DNA of 64,000 nucleotides from Gilliamella apicola. Lineage in GTDB: Bacteria > Pseudomonadota > Gammaproteobacteria > Enterobacterales > Orbaceae. The stretch covers positions 2,108,001 through 2,172,000 of the forward strand of contig NZ_CP007445.1 in assembly GCF_000599985.1 (NCBI RefSeq). Direction: 5' to 3'. The notes beneath the pieces were generated by a model that was not told the origin of the DNA, did no database searches, and saw only the letters and a program-made list of their open reading frames with translations. The number at the start of each line of letters is the position of its first letter. The stretch's first letter is position 1. The position numbers and the translations under genes are program-made. Below are positions 48,819 to 59,148 of the stretch, in pieces.

Positions 48819-50171
48819 CTATGATCGCAGTACTGCGAAAAGTTCTAATGAAATATCTGGCATTGTCCTTGGAACATAGAATTCACAACATCTTGCAAGC
48901 AACATATTTTTTGCTGCACTATGAGACAAATCCAGAGCAAAATATTGATTCTCTAAACGTAAAGGTATTGCTGCTGGTACATGATTTAATGCTTTGATCG
49001 GAATACCTGAAAGTGCTGAATGTATAATTTGTCTAACATCATCTGGCGCCCCTGCTTTACACAATAGTGGAAATCGAGATTGTAGTTCATGGCCCGGCAT
49101 ACTAGAACGAACTGAAAGATAAAAATCTGCATCCTCAAGAAGACGTGAATCATTCAACCGCCCTGTCCATAAGGTATCTTGATCATGAAGTAAATCAATT
49201 TTGATTAAACGTGAAGGTAAGCTTTCTTCTAATAAATTACGCAATAACTCAAAAAGCGGAGGAAAAACATCATTAAGTTTATCATGCTGATAAGCAGGAA
49301 TATCATTAACACTATTTACTAATGAAAAAGTCAATAAAGATCCAGTAAACGATGTTAAAGTTTGATAAAGACGTTCAGGATGAATTGTTGGATTATCTCG
49401 TAAAAATTTAAGTTGGGGCTCAAATGAACTCAATGCATTAAGGAGCCAAAATAAAGAAACATCTGCAGTTGCAAATTCAGCAATTTGCTGATTACGTTCA
49501 TGGCGCAAACCAAGTAGATGTTGACGTTTCGCTTGCATTTGAATACATAAAAGATCTAATTCTTTCAGTAATTCTCCGCTTTGTGTCAATAGATTCAATA
49601 TTGGTGGAATGTATTGAGGATCTAATACAAATCGACCATTAAGATCACGTTTCAAACGAGCGACTGGACAAGTTACATAATCACTATTATCTTCAAAATC
49701 AAACAAAAAGGTTAACGCATAACGTTCAACAGCAATTGTTTCAGAGTTTTGACCAAAAAGATCAGGTACTTCAACCCACTCTTTTCTGTAACGAAGTGGT
49801 CTTTCTATACGTTGATTATCTTGTAGACAGTTTCCACCATTAGCATTTAATAATGGAATTCCGATTAAAACAGTGACTTCATTGAGTTCAACTGGGATAT
49901 CAGTGTTCAACATTCTTGCTTCTGGCAAATTATCAGCTATATCCGTATTAATAACTACACCATCAATGAAACGAATGCTGATCGATTCAGCTTTAAGACG
50001 ATCAATTGAAAGTGATTGTGTATCAATATTTATTTTTTCAACACCCCACGGATTAGCTATTAACATAGCCATTAAGTTTTGTGAAGAATATTGCCGCCAT
50101 AACTCTTGTTGTTGGAATTGTTGAGGCGTCAAGAAGACGCCTTCATTCCATAAAGGACGAAAAATTTTCAT
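48819..50171 (-). CDS. tssK: T6SS baseplate protein TssK
   Basis: Trimeric adaptor that links the baseplate wedges to the TssM-TssL membrane complex. The family start MKIFRPLWNEGVFLTPQQFQ and the later LPSRLIKIDLLHDQDTLW and SRFPLLCKAGAPDDVRQIIH segments are characteristic, as is PLRLENQYFALD near residue 410. Length 450 is typical. It lies between tssC (35-nt gap) and tssL (10-nt gap). Confidence 0.95.
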   Translation of the reverse strand: MKIFRPLWNEGVFLTPQQFQQQELWRQYSSQNLMAMLIANPWGVEKINIDTQSLSIDRLKAESISIRFIDGVVINTDIADNLPEARMLNTDIPVELNEVTVLIGIPLLNANGGNCLQDNQRIERPLRYRKEWVEVPDLFGQNSETIAVERYALTFLFDFEDNSDYVTCPVARLKRDLNGRFVLDPQYIPPILNLLTQSGELLKELDLLCIQMQAKRQHLLGLRHERNQQIAEFATADVSLFWLLNALSSFEPQLKFLRDNPTIHPERLYQTLTSFTGSLLTFSLVNSVNDIPAYQHDKLNDVFPPLFELLRNLLEESLPSRLIKIDLLHDQDTLWTGRLNDSRLLEDADFYLSVRSSMPGHELQSRFPLLCKAGAPDDVRQIIHSALSGIPIKALNHVPAAIPLRLENQYFALDLSHSAAKNMLLARCCEFYVPRTMPDISLELFAVLRS

Positions 50172-50206
50172 TTACACTGAGACTCCAGTTTTTCCTATAA
50201 TTGATA

Positions 50207-51739
50207 TTAATTTTTAGCTTTTGGCATTTGTGAAACCATTGATAAATTAATATCCATCCCTTCAATCTGGAAGTGAGGAACTAAGAATGTTTTAACACGG
50301 AAAAATCCTGGATTATCTTCAATGTCTTCAACAATTACTTTTGCTTCACGTAACGGGTGTGATGCTTGAACTTCATCACTTGGATCGGTCATTTCTGTAA
50401 CAAGACCACCAATCCATTTGTTAAGTTCAAGTTCAAGTGTTCGTCGATCTTTAGTTGCACCAATATTCTCACGTTGAATAACTTTAAGATAATGAGCTAT
50501 ACGTGATAATAAGAAAATGTACGGTAATCGAGAATTAATGCGACTATTTGCAGATGCTTCTTTAGTATCATAAAGTGCTGGTTTCTGCGTTGAGTTAGCA
50601 GAAAAGAAACATGCATAGTCTCTGTTTTTATAGAAAGATAATGGTATAAAGCCTAAATTAGCAAATTCAAATTCACGAGTTTCTGGAATAAGGACTTCCG
50701 TTGGAATTTTAACTTGATTACCAGTTCCTAAATCATAAAGATGAATAGGCAAATCTTCAACTAAGCCTCCAGCTTGTGGTCCACGGATTTGAACACACCA
50801 GCCATTACGGACAAAGCTTTGTGCCATATTTGCAGCAAAAGCATAAGATGCATTAGCCCAGAGATAACGATCATGGTCAAGACCTTTAACATCTTCAATA
50901 TAGTTAAAACTACGAACTGGAACAGTTTCAGGTCCATATGGTAAACGAGCTAAGACACGAGGTAAGGTTAAGCCAACATAACGTGAGTCATCAGTTTCTC
51001 GGAAACTGTTCCATTTAGTATATTCTGCACGATCAAAATAATTTCCAATATCTTTGATTGCCGCAACTTCTTCCATGGTCTCTTTACCAAAGAATTTAGG
51101 CCCGACAGAGCCAACAAATGGCATATGTGCTGATGCCGCAACTTTAGAAATATTACGTAATAAAGCTATATCTCGTGAACTACGATCAAATTCATAATTT
51201 GAAATCGTTACGCCAATTGGTTCACCACCTGGTGTATCATATTCTTGGATATAAGTGTGTCTATAAAAACCCGTTTGAGAAATTTCAGGTGCATCTTCAA
51301 AATCTTGGCGAAGATCTTCTTTAGATACATCTAAGAGTTCAATTTTTACATTTTGACGGAAATCAGTACGATCAACTAAAAATTTTAGACCGCGCCATGT
51401 TGATTCAATTTCTTGAAAGGTTTCATTATGCATCACAACATCAAGTTGGCGACTAATTTTTTGGTCAATTTGACTAATATGATAATCAAGTAAATGTTTA
51501 TCTAACTTTTCGATTTTTTGAGATGAACCTTGTATTAACTGAAGTAGTATATTAACAGCCATCGTAACTCGTTCATCTTGTGAAGTTTCAAATAAAACTT
51601 CACTATCTTCATACTTGTCAATATCACTTACTTTGTTAATTGTATTTAAATTTATTTTATCAAATAAAGATTGGTAAACACTTCCTGTTTCTTGTAAAAC
51701 CGTTTCTACAGTAGCTTTATTCTCTTGCTTTTGTTCCAT
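50207..51739 (-). CDS. tssC: T6SS sheath large subunit TssC (VipB)
   Basis: With TssB forms the contractile sheath. Conserved segments include ESTWRGLKFLVDRT near residue 110, SAHMPFVGSVGPKFF, LPRVLARLPYG, and GFIPLSFYKNRDYACFFSANS, with the C-terminal EDNPGFFRVKTFLVPHFQIEG region. Length 510 is typical of the long TssC class. It follows tssB by 74 nt. Confidence 0.97.
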   Translation of the reverse strand: MEQKQENKATVETVLQETGSVYQSLFDKINLNTINKVSDIDKYEDSEVLFETSQDERVTMAVNILLQLIQGSSQKIEKLDKHLLDYHISQIDQKISRQLDVVMHNETFQEIESTWRGLKFLVDRTDFRQNVKIELLDVSKEDLRQDFEDAPEISQTGFYRHTYIQEYDTPGGEPIGVTISNYEFDRSSRDIALLRNISKVAASAHMPFVGSVGPKFFGKETMEEVAAIKDIGNYFDRAEYTKWNSFRETDDSRYVGLTLPRVLARLPYGPETVPVRSFNYIEDVKGLDHDRYLWANASYAFAANMAQSFVRNGWCVQIRGPQAGGLVEDLPIHLYDLGTGNQVKIPTEVLIPETREFEFANLGFIPLSFYKNRDYACFFSANSTQKPALYDTKEASANSRINSRLPYIFLLSRIAHYLKVIQRENIGATKDRRTLELELNKWIGGLVTEMTDPSDEVQASHPLREAKVIVEDIEDNPGFFRVKTFLVPHFQIEGMDINLSMVSQMPKAKN

Positions 51740-51813
51740 TGTTTTTCTCTCGTAATACTTATCTTTAATGCACTAAATTATCATTAATTTTTTGAACTAA
51801 TTCTTATAAAAAA

Positions 51814-52314
51814 CTATTTGGTACTTTGAGCTACAATCGATTCTAATTCTGCTCGTAGCTCATCAGACAATTGTTCATCTTTAACGATTTTTTCAAGTTC
51901 ATAACGAAATGTTGCGTTATCAAGCAAATTAGATTTTAAATCTCTTAGTAAATTACGCATTGCAAGCAAAGAACGTAACTGAGGGATTTTCTTAGCGACT
52001 TGTTCTGGAGAGAAATCATTCATTGATTCAAAAGAAATATTTACATTGACATTGCTACCATCATCAGCAAGCGTATTAGGAACGTTAAGCGCTACTTCAG
52101 GTTTAAAGTCTTTTAATACTGCATCAAAATTATTCTTGTTGATAGACACTTTTTCTTTTTCTGAAAGAGTACGTTTATCTTTACCACGACCATAATCACC
52201 AACAGATAAAATTTTTAACGGTAATTCAACTTTCTTTTTAGACCCACCTGTATGAAGATCTAGTTCAATATTAACTCGTGCAGCAGGTACTTCATTTTGA
52301 TAACTATTAGACAT
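51814..52314 (-). CDS. tssB: T6SS sheath small subunit TssB (VipA)
   Basis: Small sheath subunit, 166 residues. The start SYQNEVPAARVNIELDLHTGG and the segment KKVELPLKILSVGDY are diagnostic, as are FSPEQVAKKIPQLRSLLAMR and the helical C-terminus that interlocks with TssC. It is the first gene of the T6SS locus on the minus strand. Upstream lie a perfect 15-bp palindrome and a candidate promoter. Confidence 0.96.
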   Translation of the reverse strand: MSNSYQNEVPAARVNIELDLHTGGSKKKVELPLKILSVGDYGRGKDKRTLSEKEKVSINKNNFDAVLKDFKPEVALNVPNTLADDGSNVNVNISFESMNDFSPEQVAKKIPQLRSLLAMRNLLRDLKSNLLDNATFRYELEKIVKDEQLSDELRAELESIVAQSTK

Positions 52315-52358
52315 CTTAATTCCTTAATTTCCCTATTTTTTATAAATCTTAGAAGCGA

Positions 52359-52373
52359 GATCAATTATTGATC
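52359..52373. promoter_or_regulatory. Perfect palindrome upstream of tssB, possible operator
   Basis: GATCAATTATTGATC is a perfect 15-bp inverted repeat around a single central T, 45 bp before tssB. It falls at about +7 to +21 relative to the candidate promoter at 52387-52415, an operator-like position. The cognate regulator is unknown. Confidence 0.5.
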
Positions 52374-52386
52374 CGTTGCTGGTTGG

Positions 52387-52415
52387 AATTTACACTAATT
52401 AAAATCAATTTACAA
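52387..52415 (-). promoter_or_regulatory. Candidate promoter of the T6SS locus
   Basis: On the minus strand, TTGTAA (52415-52410) and TAAATT (52392-52387) are 17 nt apart; each hexamer matches the sigma-70 consensus at 4 of 6 positions. A moderate candidate only. Confidence 0.3.
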
Positions 52416-53126
52416 CCTTCATTAATAGTTTTATTTAATTTTTTTTGTAAAAAAAAAGCTCTTATATCATTTGTATACTATTTAGAATTAACGAACTTAC
52501 TGTTAATATTAAGTTTTTTAAATAAATTTTACGAAAGTTTATTTACTAGTAAATGATTTTAGTATGATAGAAATTTAGTCAAATATTTGATTAATAATCT
52601 TATTTATAAATAAATAAATAATCATTTTAAATATTTATTTGGTAATTTCCGTTTATTTTTATATCAGTAAATTTTTGTAAAATTAAGTTAAGAAATCAGA
52701 AAAATTGTTAGCGAAATTAATTCCAATTTTTTGTTTATTTATCTTTGATTTTAAAAACCTATATCAGATTAAGTACTAATTTTGACAATAGAAGATTTAA
52801 CTTCCACAGAACGATTAATGTTTATACAGAAATTTGTTAAGGTTGGGGGTTCAGTGATGTTAACAATTCATATATTACAAATATATAAATCAAATATTAT
52901 TATTTCTAATAAAAGACTGGTTGTATTTATTGTAAGATAAATTAGATAGATATTATTCAAAAATTGAACTTTTACATTGTTTAATAGTTAATATTTTTAT
53001 ATATGCTTTTCCACAATATCTATCATTTACGTAGATAAACAATCTATTTTCAATGCAATTCCTTCATACAATATATTATCTTAAAAAAATTTACTTGTTT
53101 AGTTTATTAAATTTTAGAAAAAAAAT
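52416..53126. other. Long AT-rich gap between the T6SS and sit loci
   Basis: About 700 bases with extreme A+T content between two divergent operons. Open frames here are low-complexity and not convincing. I see no RNA gene. AT-rich DNA upstream of T6SS loci is often a target of H-NS-type silencing, but that is inference. Confidence 0.5.
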
Positions 53127-53160
53127 TTGACTTTTGTTTATTTAATGATAATAATTCTCA
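53127..53160 (+). promoter_or_regulatory. sit promoter with overlapping Fur box
   Basis: TTGACT (53127-53132), a 17-nt spacer and AATAAT (53150-53155) form a good promoter. TGATAATAATTCTCA (53146-53160) matches the 7-1-7 Fur consensus TGATAAT-N-ATTATCA at 13 of 14 defined positions and covers the -10, so Fur-Fe(II) would block polymerase. The 5' leader is about 140 nt. Confidence 0.75.
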
Positions 53161-53304
53161 TTAACATTTAAATTAAAATTTTAAAAACAAATTTAATCTA
53201 AAGAATTATCAGTAAAACGGATTTTACTTTTTAAATCATAAACACTATCACTGATTTTTTATTGTACTTCAATCTGATTATGTTTTAAACAAAAGGAGTC
53301 GCTA

Positions 53305-54222
53305 ATGAAGCTTAATTATTTTAAACGGCGCAAAACCCTACTATCATTAATACTATCATCTTTGCTTGTTCTTACAGGTATATCCGAGTCTTCTGCGGCA
53401 GAAAAAAAATTTAAAGTTGTTACCACCTTTACTGTTATCCAAGATATTGCGCAAAATGTTGCGGGGGATGCTGCAACCGTTGAATCAATTACTAAAGTTG
53501 GCGCCGAAATACACGAATATGATCCGACCCCTCAGGATATTACTAAAGCCCTTTCAGCCGATTTAGTTTTATGGAATGGACTGAACTTGGAACTTTGGTT
53601 TGAACGTTTTTTTGAAGATGTTAAAAATGTACCATCAGTTGTAGTAACAGAAGGTATTGAACCAATGCCAATTCAAGAAGGAAGTTATAGAGGTAATCCA
53701 AATCCTCATGCATGGATGTCGCCGACACTTGCTTTGATTTACATTGAAAACATCCGTGCCGCCTTTGTTAAGTATGATCCTCAAAACGCCAGTATCTATA
53801 ATAAAAATGCCGAGGATTATATTGCTAAGATTAAAGCGCTTGATGCTCCATTACGTGAACGTTTAGCTAAAATCCCAGAAGCACAACGCTGGTTAGTAAC
53901 AAGTGAAGGAGCATTTAGCTATCTAGCTCGTGATTATAATTTAAAAGAAGCCTATTTATGGCCAATTAATGCTGAACAACAAGGTACACCTAAACAAGTT
54001 AAAAATCTTATTGATTTAGTTAGAGCGAATAAAATTCCTGTTGTTTTTAGTGAGAGTACAATTTCTGATAAACCTGCAAAGCAAGTCAGCAAAGAAACAG
54101 GCGCTAAGTACGGTGGTGTGCTTTATGTTGATTCGCTTTCCACAAAAGACGGTCCTGTTCCCACTTATATCGATCTTTTGAAAGTCACTGTTGAAACCAT
54201 AGCTAAAGGATTTGAAAATTAA
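53305..54222 (+). CDS. sitA: Mn/Fe ABC transporter substrate-binding protein SitA
   Basis: Periplasmic cluster A-I metal receptor delivering Mn(II) or Fe(II) to SitBCD. A Sec signal of about 31 residues ends near SSAAEKK. The four metal ligands of the family are visible: His in [10 protein letters not shown], His in NPHAWMSP, Glu in TSEGAFSY and Asp in YVDSLS. Length 305 is standard. AAAGGAG lies 6 nt before the start. The stop overlaps the sitB start (TAATGA). The Fur box supports iron-responsive expression; metal preference is not certain. Confidence 0.93.
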   Translation: MKLNYFKRRKTLLSLILSSLLVLTGISESSAAEKKFKVVTTFTVIQDIAQNVAGDAATVESITKVGAEIHEYDPTPQDITKALSADLVLWNGLNLELWFERFFEDVKNVPSVVVTEGIEPMPIQEGSYRGNPNPHAWMSPTLALIYIENIRAAFVKYDPQNASIYNKNAEDYIAKIKALDAPLRERLAKIPEAQRWLVTSEGAFSYLARDYNLKEAYLWPINAEQQGTPKQVKNLIDLVRANKIPVVFSESTISDKPAKQVSKETGAKYGGVLYVDSLSTKDGPVPTYIDLLKVTVETIAKGFEN

Positions 54223-55112
54223 TGACAAAAATTTGCTTAAATGTTAATGACATCACGGTGACATATAATAATGGTCATACTGCAATTCATGATGCTAGTT
54301 TCCGTCTTAATGGCGGAACCATTTGTGCTCTTGTTGGAGTGAATGGTAGTGGTAAATCCACGTTATTTAAAAGTATTATGGGAATGATTCGCCCAACACG
54401 TGGACAAGTAACATTTAATGATATTTCCGTTGCTCAAGCATTAAAGCAAAACATTATAGCCTATGTGCCACAAACGGAGGAAGTTGATTGGGATTTTCCT
54501 GTTTTGGTATCCGATGTCGTTATGATGGGACGTTATGGTCATATGTCTTTTTTTCGTATACCAAGTAAAGAAGATAAAAAACAAGTTGATATTGCACTTG
54601 AACGTGTAAATATGCTGGACTTTAAGCACCGTCAAATAGGTGAATTATCAGGAGGGCAAAAAAAACGTGTTTTTTTAGCAAGAGCTTTAGCGCAGCAAGG
54701 TAAAGTATTGTTACTAGATGAACCCTTTACAGGAGTTGATGTAAAAACTGAAAATGCCATTATCGATTTGTTAAAAGCTCTGCGAAAAGAAAACCATCTT
54801 ATTTTAGTTTCTACCCATAATTTAGGTAGTGTGCCGGAATTTTGTGATCAAGTCGTGTTAATCAATCAAACGGTACTGGCTTTTGGACCAACCAAAACTA
54901 CCTTTACCCCTCAAAATTTGATGACGACCTTTGGTGGTGCGTTGCGCTATTTGAGTTTGTCTGGCGATAAATTACACCAAGATGAAGATCCACGTAAAGT
55001 ATCCATCTTAACCGACGATGAACGTGCTGCTATTTTTTATGGTGAAGGAAAAGATGATTCTCCACACCAAGATTTGTTGGTTAATGATCAATCAAGTCAA
55101 GCAAAAGGATGA
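54222..55112 (+). CDS. sitB: Mn/Fe ABC transporter ATP-binding protein SitB
   Basis: ATPase subunit of the metal importer. Walker [13 protein letters not shown] near residue 38, the Q-loop [12 protein letters not shown], signature [15 protein letters not shown] near 143 and Walker [12 protein letters not shown] are all present. The VDWDFP Q-loop is typical of the Mn/Zn (MntB/SitB) group. A C-terminal tail of about 50 acidic/polar residues extends beyond the ABC domain. It overlaps sitA and sitC by 1 and 4 nt. Confidence 0.94.
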   Translation: MTKICLNVNDITVTYNNGHTAIHDASFRLNGGTICALVGVNGSGKSTLFKSIMGMIRPTRGQVTFNDISVAQALKQNIIAYVPQTEEVDWDFPVLVSDVVMMGRYGHMSFFRIPSKEDKKQVDIALERVNMLDFKHRQIGELSGGQKKRVFLARALAQQGKVLLLDEPFTGVDVKTENAIIDLLKALRKENHLILVSTHNLGSVPEFCDQVVLINQTVLAFGPTKTTFTPQNLMTTFGGALRYLSLSGDKLHQDEDPRKVSILTDDERAAIFYGEGKDDSPHQDLLVNDQSSQAKG

Positions 55113-55984
55113 CAATAATGGAATTGTTACTGGAGCCATTTACCTATGATTTTATGCTTAAGGCCATATGGGTTAGTAGCATTGTTGGTGCAGCTTGTGC
55201 TTTTTTATCAGCCTTTCTGATGTTAAAAGGCTGGTCCCTAATGGGCGATGCGTTATCACATTCGGTTGTCCCAGGTGTAGCTGGTGCTTATGCACTTGGT
55301 TTGCCTTATTCGGTCGGAGCTTTTTTTACGGGATTACTTGCAGCATTATCCATAACTATCATTCGTGCCATTACACGCTTAAAAGAAGATGCCATTATCG
55401 GTTTTATTTTCTCGACTTTTTTTGCAATTGGATTATTAATTATTTCGCTAAATCCCACTTCTGTTAATGCGCAAACTATTATTTTTGGGAATATTTTAGG
55501 CATTGATGATAGTGATATGTGGCAGGTACAAATCATTATTTTGGTTTCTTTGGTTTTGTTACTTCTTTTTTGGAAAGATCTATTAGTCGTATTTTTTGAT
55601 GAAATCCACGCACGATCAATTGGTCTAAAGCCTTTGCATTTAAAAATTCTTTTTTTCACTATTTTGAGCGCTTGTACTGTCGCAGCCCTACAAACAGTTG
55701 GTGCTATTTTGGTTATCGCTATGGTCGTCACTCCCGGTGCAACCGCTTATTTGCTAACAAATCGATTTTCAAGTCTGTTAATTATTTCAGTAGTAATTGG
55801 CGCATCAACCAGTGCAATTGGTGCTTGGTTTAGTTACTTTTTAAATGGTGAAACTGGTGGCGTTATTGTTACACTGCAAACATTGATTTTTATTGTGGTC
55901 TTTTTGTTTGCACCAAAACAAGGTTTAATCTCAAACCGTTTACGAATTAGACAAAGCCGATTAAATAACGGGGCAAATATATGA
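55109..55984 (+). CDS. sitC: Mn/Fe ABC transporter permease SitC
   Basis: ABC-3 family membrane subunit with about eight helices. [21 protein letters not shown] near residue 44 and HARSIGL followed by [19 protein letters not shown] are the conserved permease segments. It is paralogous to the next gene (the two share [11 protein letters not shown]), as usual in sitABCD loci, where SitC and SitD form a heterodimeric channel. It starts within an ATGA overlap with sitB. Length 291. Confidence 0.93.
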   Translation: MTIMELLLEPFTYDFMLKAIWVSSIVGAACAFLSAFLMLKGWSLMGDALSHSVVPGVAGAYALGLPYSVGAFFTGLLAALSITIIRAITRLKEDAIIGFIFSTFFAIGLLIISLNPTSVNAQTIIFGNILGIDDSDMWQVQIIILVSLVLLLLFWKDLLVVFFDEIHARSIGLKPLHLKILFFTILSACTVAALQTVGAILVIAMVVTPGATAYLLTNRFSSLLIISVVIGASTSAIGAWFSYFLNGETGGVIVTLQTLIFIVVFLFAPKQGLISNRLRIRQSRLNNGANI

Positions 55985-56817
55985 CAGATTTATTGGAATA
56001 TCTTTATTATCCTTTTACTCTGCCTCTTATGCAACGAGCCATTATTGCGGCACTAGCCACAGGTATTGTTTGCGCTCTCCTATCATGCTTTTTAGTGTTA
56101 AAAGGCTGGTCATTGATGGGAGATGCCATATCACATGCAGTATTACCGGGCATTGTACTTGCTTATTTAGCAGGGATTCCGATTATCATAGGTGCATTTG
56201 CCTCAGGATTATTGTGCTCGGTTGCCACGGGTTATATTAAAGAAAATAGCCGTATAAAAGAAGATACAGTAATGGGAATTGTGTTTTCGGGAATGTTTGC
56301 GTTTGGTTTAGTACTGTTTTCAAAAGTAGATACATCACAACATTTAAATCATATCCTATTTGGTAGTGTGCTGGGCACGAGTTATGCTGAGTTAGAACAA
56401 ATTATCTTAATTGCAGGGATAGTATCAGCAATAGTGATCATCAAGCGTCGTGATTTACTATTATATTGTTTCGATCCAGTTCAAGCCAAAGTTGTAGGTT
56501 TACCAGTAAAATTATTACATTATGGATTACTTTGTGTTTTAGCTCTAACTATCGTCAGTTCTTTAAAAACAGCTGGCGTGATTTTGGTTATTGCGATGCT
56601 GATAGCTCCAGGCATTATTGCATTTTCGTTAACTAAACGTTTTGAAAGGATGCTATTGATAGCAGTAATTGTTTCGATGTTTTCAACTGTTATCGGAATA
56701 CTAATTAGCTTCTATTTAGATGCATCGACTAGTGCATGTATTGTAATTTTGCAAGCCACTATCTTTTTAGGCGTGCAGATTTACCAATTTATAGTAAGGA
56801 AAAGTGTAAGGAATTAA
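55981..56817 (+). CDS. sitD: Mn/Fe ABC transporter permease SitD
   Basis: Second ABC-3 permease, 278 residues, with [22 protein letters not shown] near residue 40 and the LVIAMLIAPGIIAFSLTKR segment. ATGA overlap with sitC ensures coupled translation. It ends the sit operon, with a strong terminator 18 nt downstream. Confidence 0.93.
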   Translation: MTDLLEYLYYPFTLPLMQRAIIAALATGIVCALLSCFLVLKGWSLMGDAISHAVLPGIVLAYLAGIPIIIGAFASGLLCSVATGYIKENSRIKEDTVMGIVFSGMFAFGLVLFSKVDTSQHLNHILFGSVLGTSYAELEQIILIAGIVSAIVIIKRRDLLLYCFDPVQAKVVGLPVKLLHYGLLCVLALTIVSSLKTAGVILVIAMLIAPGIIAFSLTKRFERMLLIAVIVSMFSTVIGILISFYLDASTSACIVILQATIFLGVQIYQFIVRKSVRN

Positions 56818-56834
56818 TGAGAAATGTTAGGTAT

Positions 56835-56862
56835 AAGCGTGAGTATAAATCTACTCACGCTT
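56835..56862 (+). terminator. Bidirectional terminator between sitD and dnaB
   Basis: Perfect 11-bp stem AAGCGTGAGTA / TACTCACGCTT with a 6-nt loop, followed by AATATTTT. It lies between convergent genes and can serve both. Confidence 0.85.
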
Positions 56863-56886
56863 AATATTTTCGGTGATTGGCTATAA

Positions 56887-58320
56887 TTATTCATCATCCA
56901 TATATTTACTAGCATCGGCATAATTATCAAATCGAGAAAAGTGGCCTTGGAATTTTAAGCGAACTTTACCAATTGGACCGTTTCTCTGTTTACCTAATAT
57001 AATTTCAGCAATCCCTTTATGTTCCGATGCCTCATTATAAACTTCATCACGATAAATAAACATAATGACGTCAGCATCTTGTTCAATAGAGCCTGATTCA
57101 CGTAAATCTGAATTCACTGGTCGCTTATCCGCTCGTTGTTCCAAACTACGGTTTAGCTGTGATAGAGCTACTACTGGAATTTGTAACTCTTTTGCTAACG
57201 CTTTTAATGAGCGTGAAATTTCGGCAATTTCTAGAGTTCGGTTTTCAGAAATATTTGGTACACGCATCAATTGTAAGTAATCGACCATGATCATACTTAA
57301 ACCTTTATGTTCACGATAAATACGTCTAGCCCGTGATCGCAGTTCCATTGGCGTTAAACCTGCAGAATCATCAATATAAATATTTTTCTTTTCAAGTAAT
57401 AATCCCATCGTGCTGGAAATTCTTGCCCAATCATCGTCTTGCAATTGTCCTGTTCGGATGCGTGTTTGATCAACACGCGATAACGAGGCAAGCATACGCA
57501 TCATAATTTGCTCTGATGGCATCTCTAAACTAAATATTAGTACGGGTTTTTCTTGCGTCATTGCTGCGTTTTCACATAAATTCATTGCAAATGTGGTTTT
57601 ACCCATTGATGGCCTTGCAGCAATAATAATTAAATCTGAACGTTGTAAGCCAGCCGTTTTTTTATCTAAATCAATATAACCCGTTGAAACACCTGTCACC
57701 CCGTCATGTGGACGTTGGAACAGTTCTTCAATTTTAGCAACTGTAGCTTCAAGCACTTCTGTGATACTTTTTGGACCTTCGCCCTGTTTTGTTCGGCTTT
57801 CAGCAATTTGAAAGATTTTACTTTCTGCTAAATCTAATATTTCGTTACTGTCTCGACCTTCTGTGGTATAACAGTTATCAGCGATTTCATTTGAAGCGCT
57901 GATTAATTCACGCAAAATCGCCTGCTGTCGAATAATCTCACTATAAGCAACCACATTAATCGCACTTGGCGTGTTTTTAGAAAGCTCAGCTAAGTATGCA
58001 AATCCACCTACATCTGTTAATAGATCTTTGCTCTCTAAGCTTTCTGATAAAGTGATTAAATCAATCGGTGTACCTTTACTAATCAGCGAATGCATTTCTG
58101 AAAAAATCAGTTGATGATGACGCGAATAAAAATCGCGATCCATAATCATTTCAGCAACGGTATCCCAACGTTGATTATCAAGCATCAAACTACCAAGTAC
58201 AGCTTGTTCTGCCTCAATTGAATGCGGAGGCATCTTGATATTATGTAGATTTGATTTTTTCGACTCTTGATTTCTAGAATCTCTGTTTAAGCTTGTTTCA
58301 TCTGTATTCATTACGTTCAT
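56887..58320 (-). CDS. dnaB: Replicative DNA helicase DnaB
   Basis: Hexameric 5'-3' helicase of the replication fork. The N-terminal DnaG-interacting domain (PPHSIEAEQAVLGSLMLD) is followed by the RecA-type domain with Walker A RPSMGKTTFAMN near residue 235, Walker B VDYLQLM, and RESGSIEQDADVIMFIYRDE near the end. Length 477 is close to E. coli (471). The N-terminal lead of about 30 residues is Asn/Ser/Glu-rich; ATG at 58320 or 58311 are both possible starts. truA lies 36 nt upstream. Confidence 0.96.
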   Translation of the reverse strand: MNVMNTDETSLNRDSRNQESKKSNLHNIKMPPHSIEAEQAVLGSLMLDNQRWDTVAEMIMDRDFYSRHHQLIFSEMHSLISKGTPIDLITLSESLESKDLLTDVGGFAYLAELSKNTPSAINVVAYSEIIRQQAILRELISASNEIADNCYTTEGRDSNEILDLAESKIFQIAESRTKQGEGPKSITEVLEATVAKIEELFQRPHDGVTGVSTGYIDLDKKTAGLQRSDLIIIAARPSMGKTTFAMNLCENAAMTQEKPVLIFSLEMPSEQIMMRMLASLSRVDQTRIRTGQLQDDDWARISSTMGLLLEKKNIYIDDSAGLTPMELRSRARRIYREHKGLSMIMVDYLQLMRVPNISENRTLEIAEISRSLKALAKELQIPVVALSQLNRSLEQRADKRPVNSDLRESGSIEQDADVIMFIYRDEVYNEASEHKGIAEIILGKQRNGPIGKVRLKFQGHFSRFDNYADASKYMDDE

Positions 58321-58356
58321 CTTTTTTTAAACTAATTTATCGTTAAGCTTATTCAC

Positions 58357-59148
58357 TTACGCTAAAAATAATGGCCCTAATGCAAGATTAGGTATTTGAT
58401 ACTCATCTGGATAATCCACTTGAACTAAATATAATCCTTCAGGTTTAGCGGTTGCTGCCGCTTGAGTCCTGTCTTTTACTTGTAGAAGTTCATTAATCCA
58501 TATTGGCGGTTTATTGCCTACGCCAACTTCAAGTAAACTACCTACTATATTGCGAACCATATGGTGAACAAATGCATTAGCTTTAATATCAACAATGATA
58601 TATTCGCCCTGCCTTGTTACTTCAATATGATGAATATTACGCCAAGGTGTTCGTGATTGACATTGTGCCGCTCTAAATGATGAAAAATCATTTTCACCTA
58701 ATAGATACTGTGCGGCTTGATGCATCAATGCCTCATTCAAAGGCAAATAATAGTGTGAAACACCTTTGGCCAAAATTGCTGGACGATAACGGTTATTATA
58801 AATGACATAACGGTAACGCCGAGCTGTTGCACTAAACCGAGCATGAAAGCTATCATCGACCACTTGCGACCAACGCACGGCAATATTTATCGGTAAATGT
58901 GCATTGACCCCCATTGTCCAAGCAGTTTCAGATCGTATAGCTTGGGTTTCAAAATGCACGACTTGTCCTGTTGCGTGCACGCCCGCATCGGTTCGACCTG
59001 CACAAAATAGGTTTATTGGCTCATTAGCGACAGTCGATAATGCTGATTCTAATCTTGCTTGGATAGAATCAACTGATTGCTGGCGTTGCCAACCAAAATA
59101 GCCACTACCATCGTACTCAATACCTAATGCGATTTTAGAGGTAGTCAT
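58357..59148 (-). CDS. truA: tRNA pseudouridine(38-40) synthase TruA
   Basis: Modifies uridines 38-40 of the tRNA anticodon arm. The catalytic Asp is in [15 protein letters not shown] near residue 54. The segments [28 protein letters not shown] and [19 protein letters not shown] are conserved. Length 263. It overlaps usg by 14 nt and follows it, the E. coli order. Confidence 0.96.
   Translation of the reverse strand: MTTSKIALGIEYDGSGYFGWQRQQSVDSIQARLESALSTVANEPINLFCAGRTDAGVHATGQVVHFETQAIRSETAWTMGVNAHLPINIAVRWSQVVDDSFHARFSATARRYRYVIYNNRYRPAILAKGVSHYYLPLNEALMHQAAQYLLGENDFSSFRAAQCQSRTPWRNIHHIEVTRQGEYIIVDIKANAFVHHMVRNIVGSLLEVGVGNKPPIWINELLQVKDRTQAAATAKPEGLYLVQVDYPDEYQIPNLALGPLFLA

Noticed and set aside
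32576..52314. Prophage tail module
   Set aside because: gp25-, sheath- and tip-like genes occur with TssM, TssL, TssJ, TssK and ClpV, which are specific to type VI secretion; no phage capsid, integrase or lysis genes are present.
52368..52556. 62-codon open frame upstream of tssB
   Set aside because: Phe/Leu/Lys-rich translation of AT-rich DNA, no ribosome site, and it overlaps the predicted T6SS promoter and palindrome.
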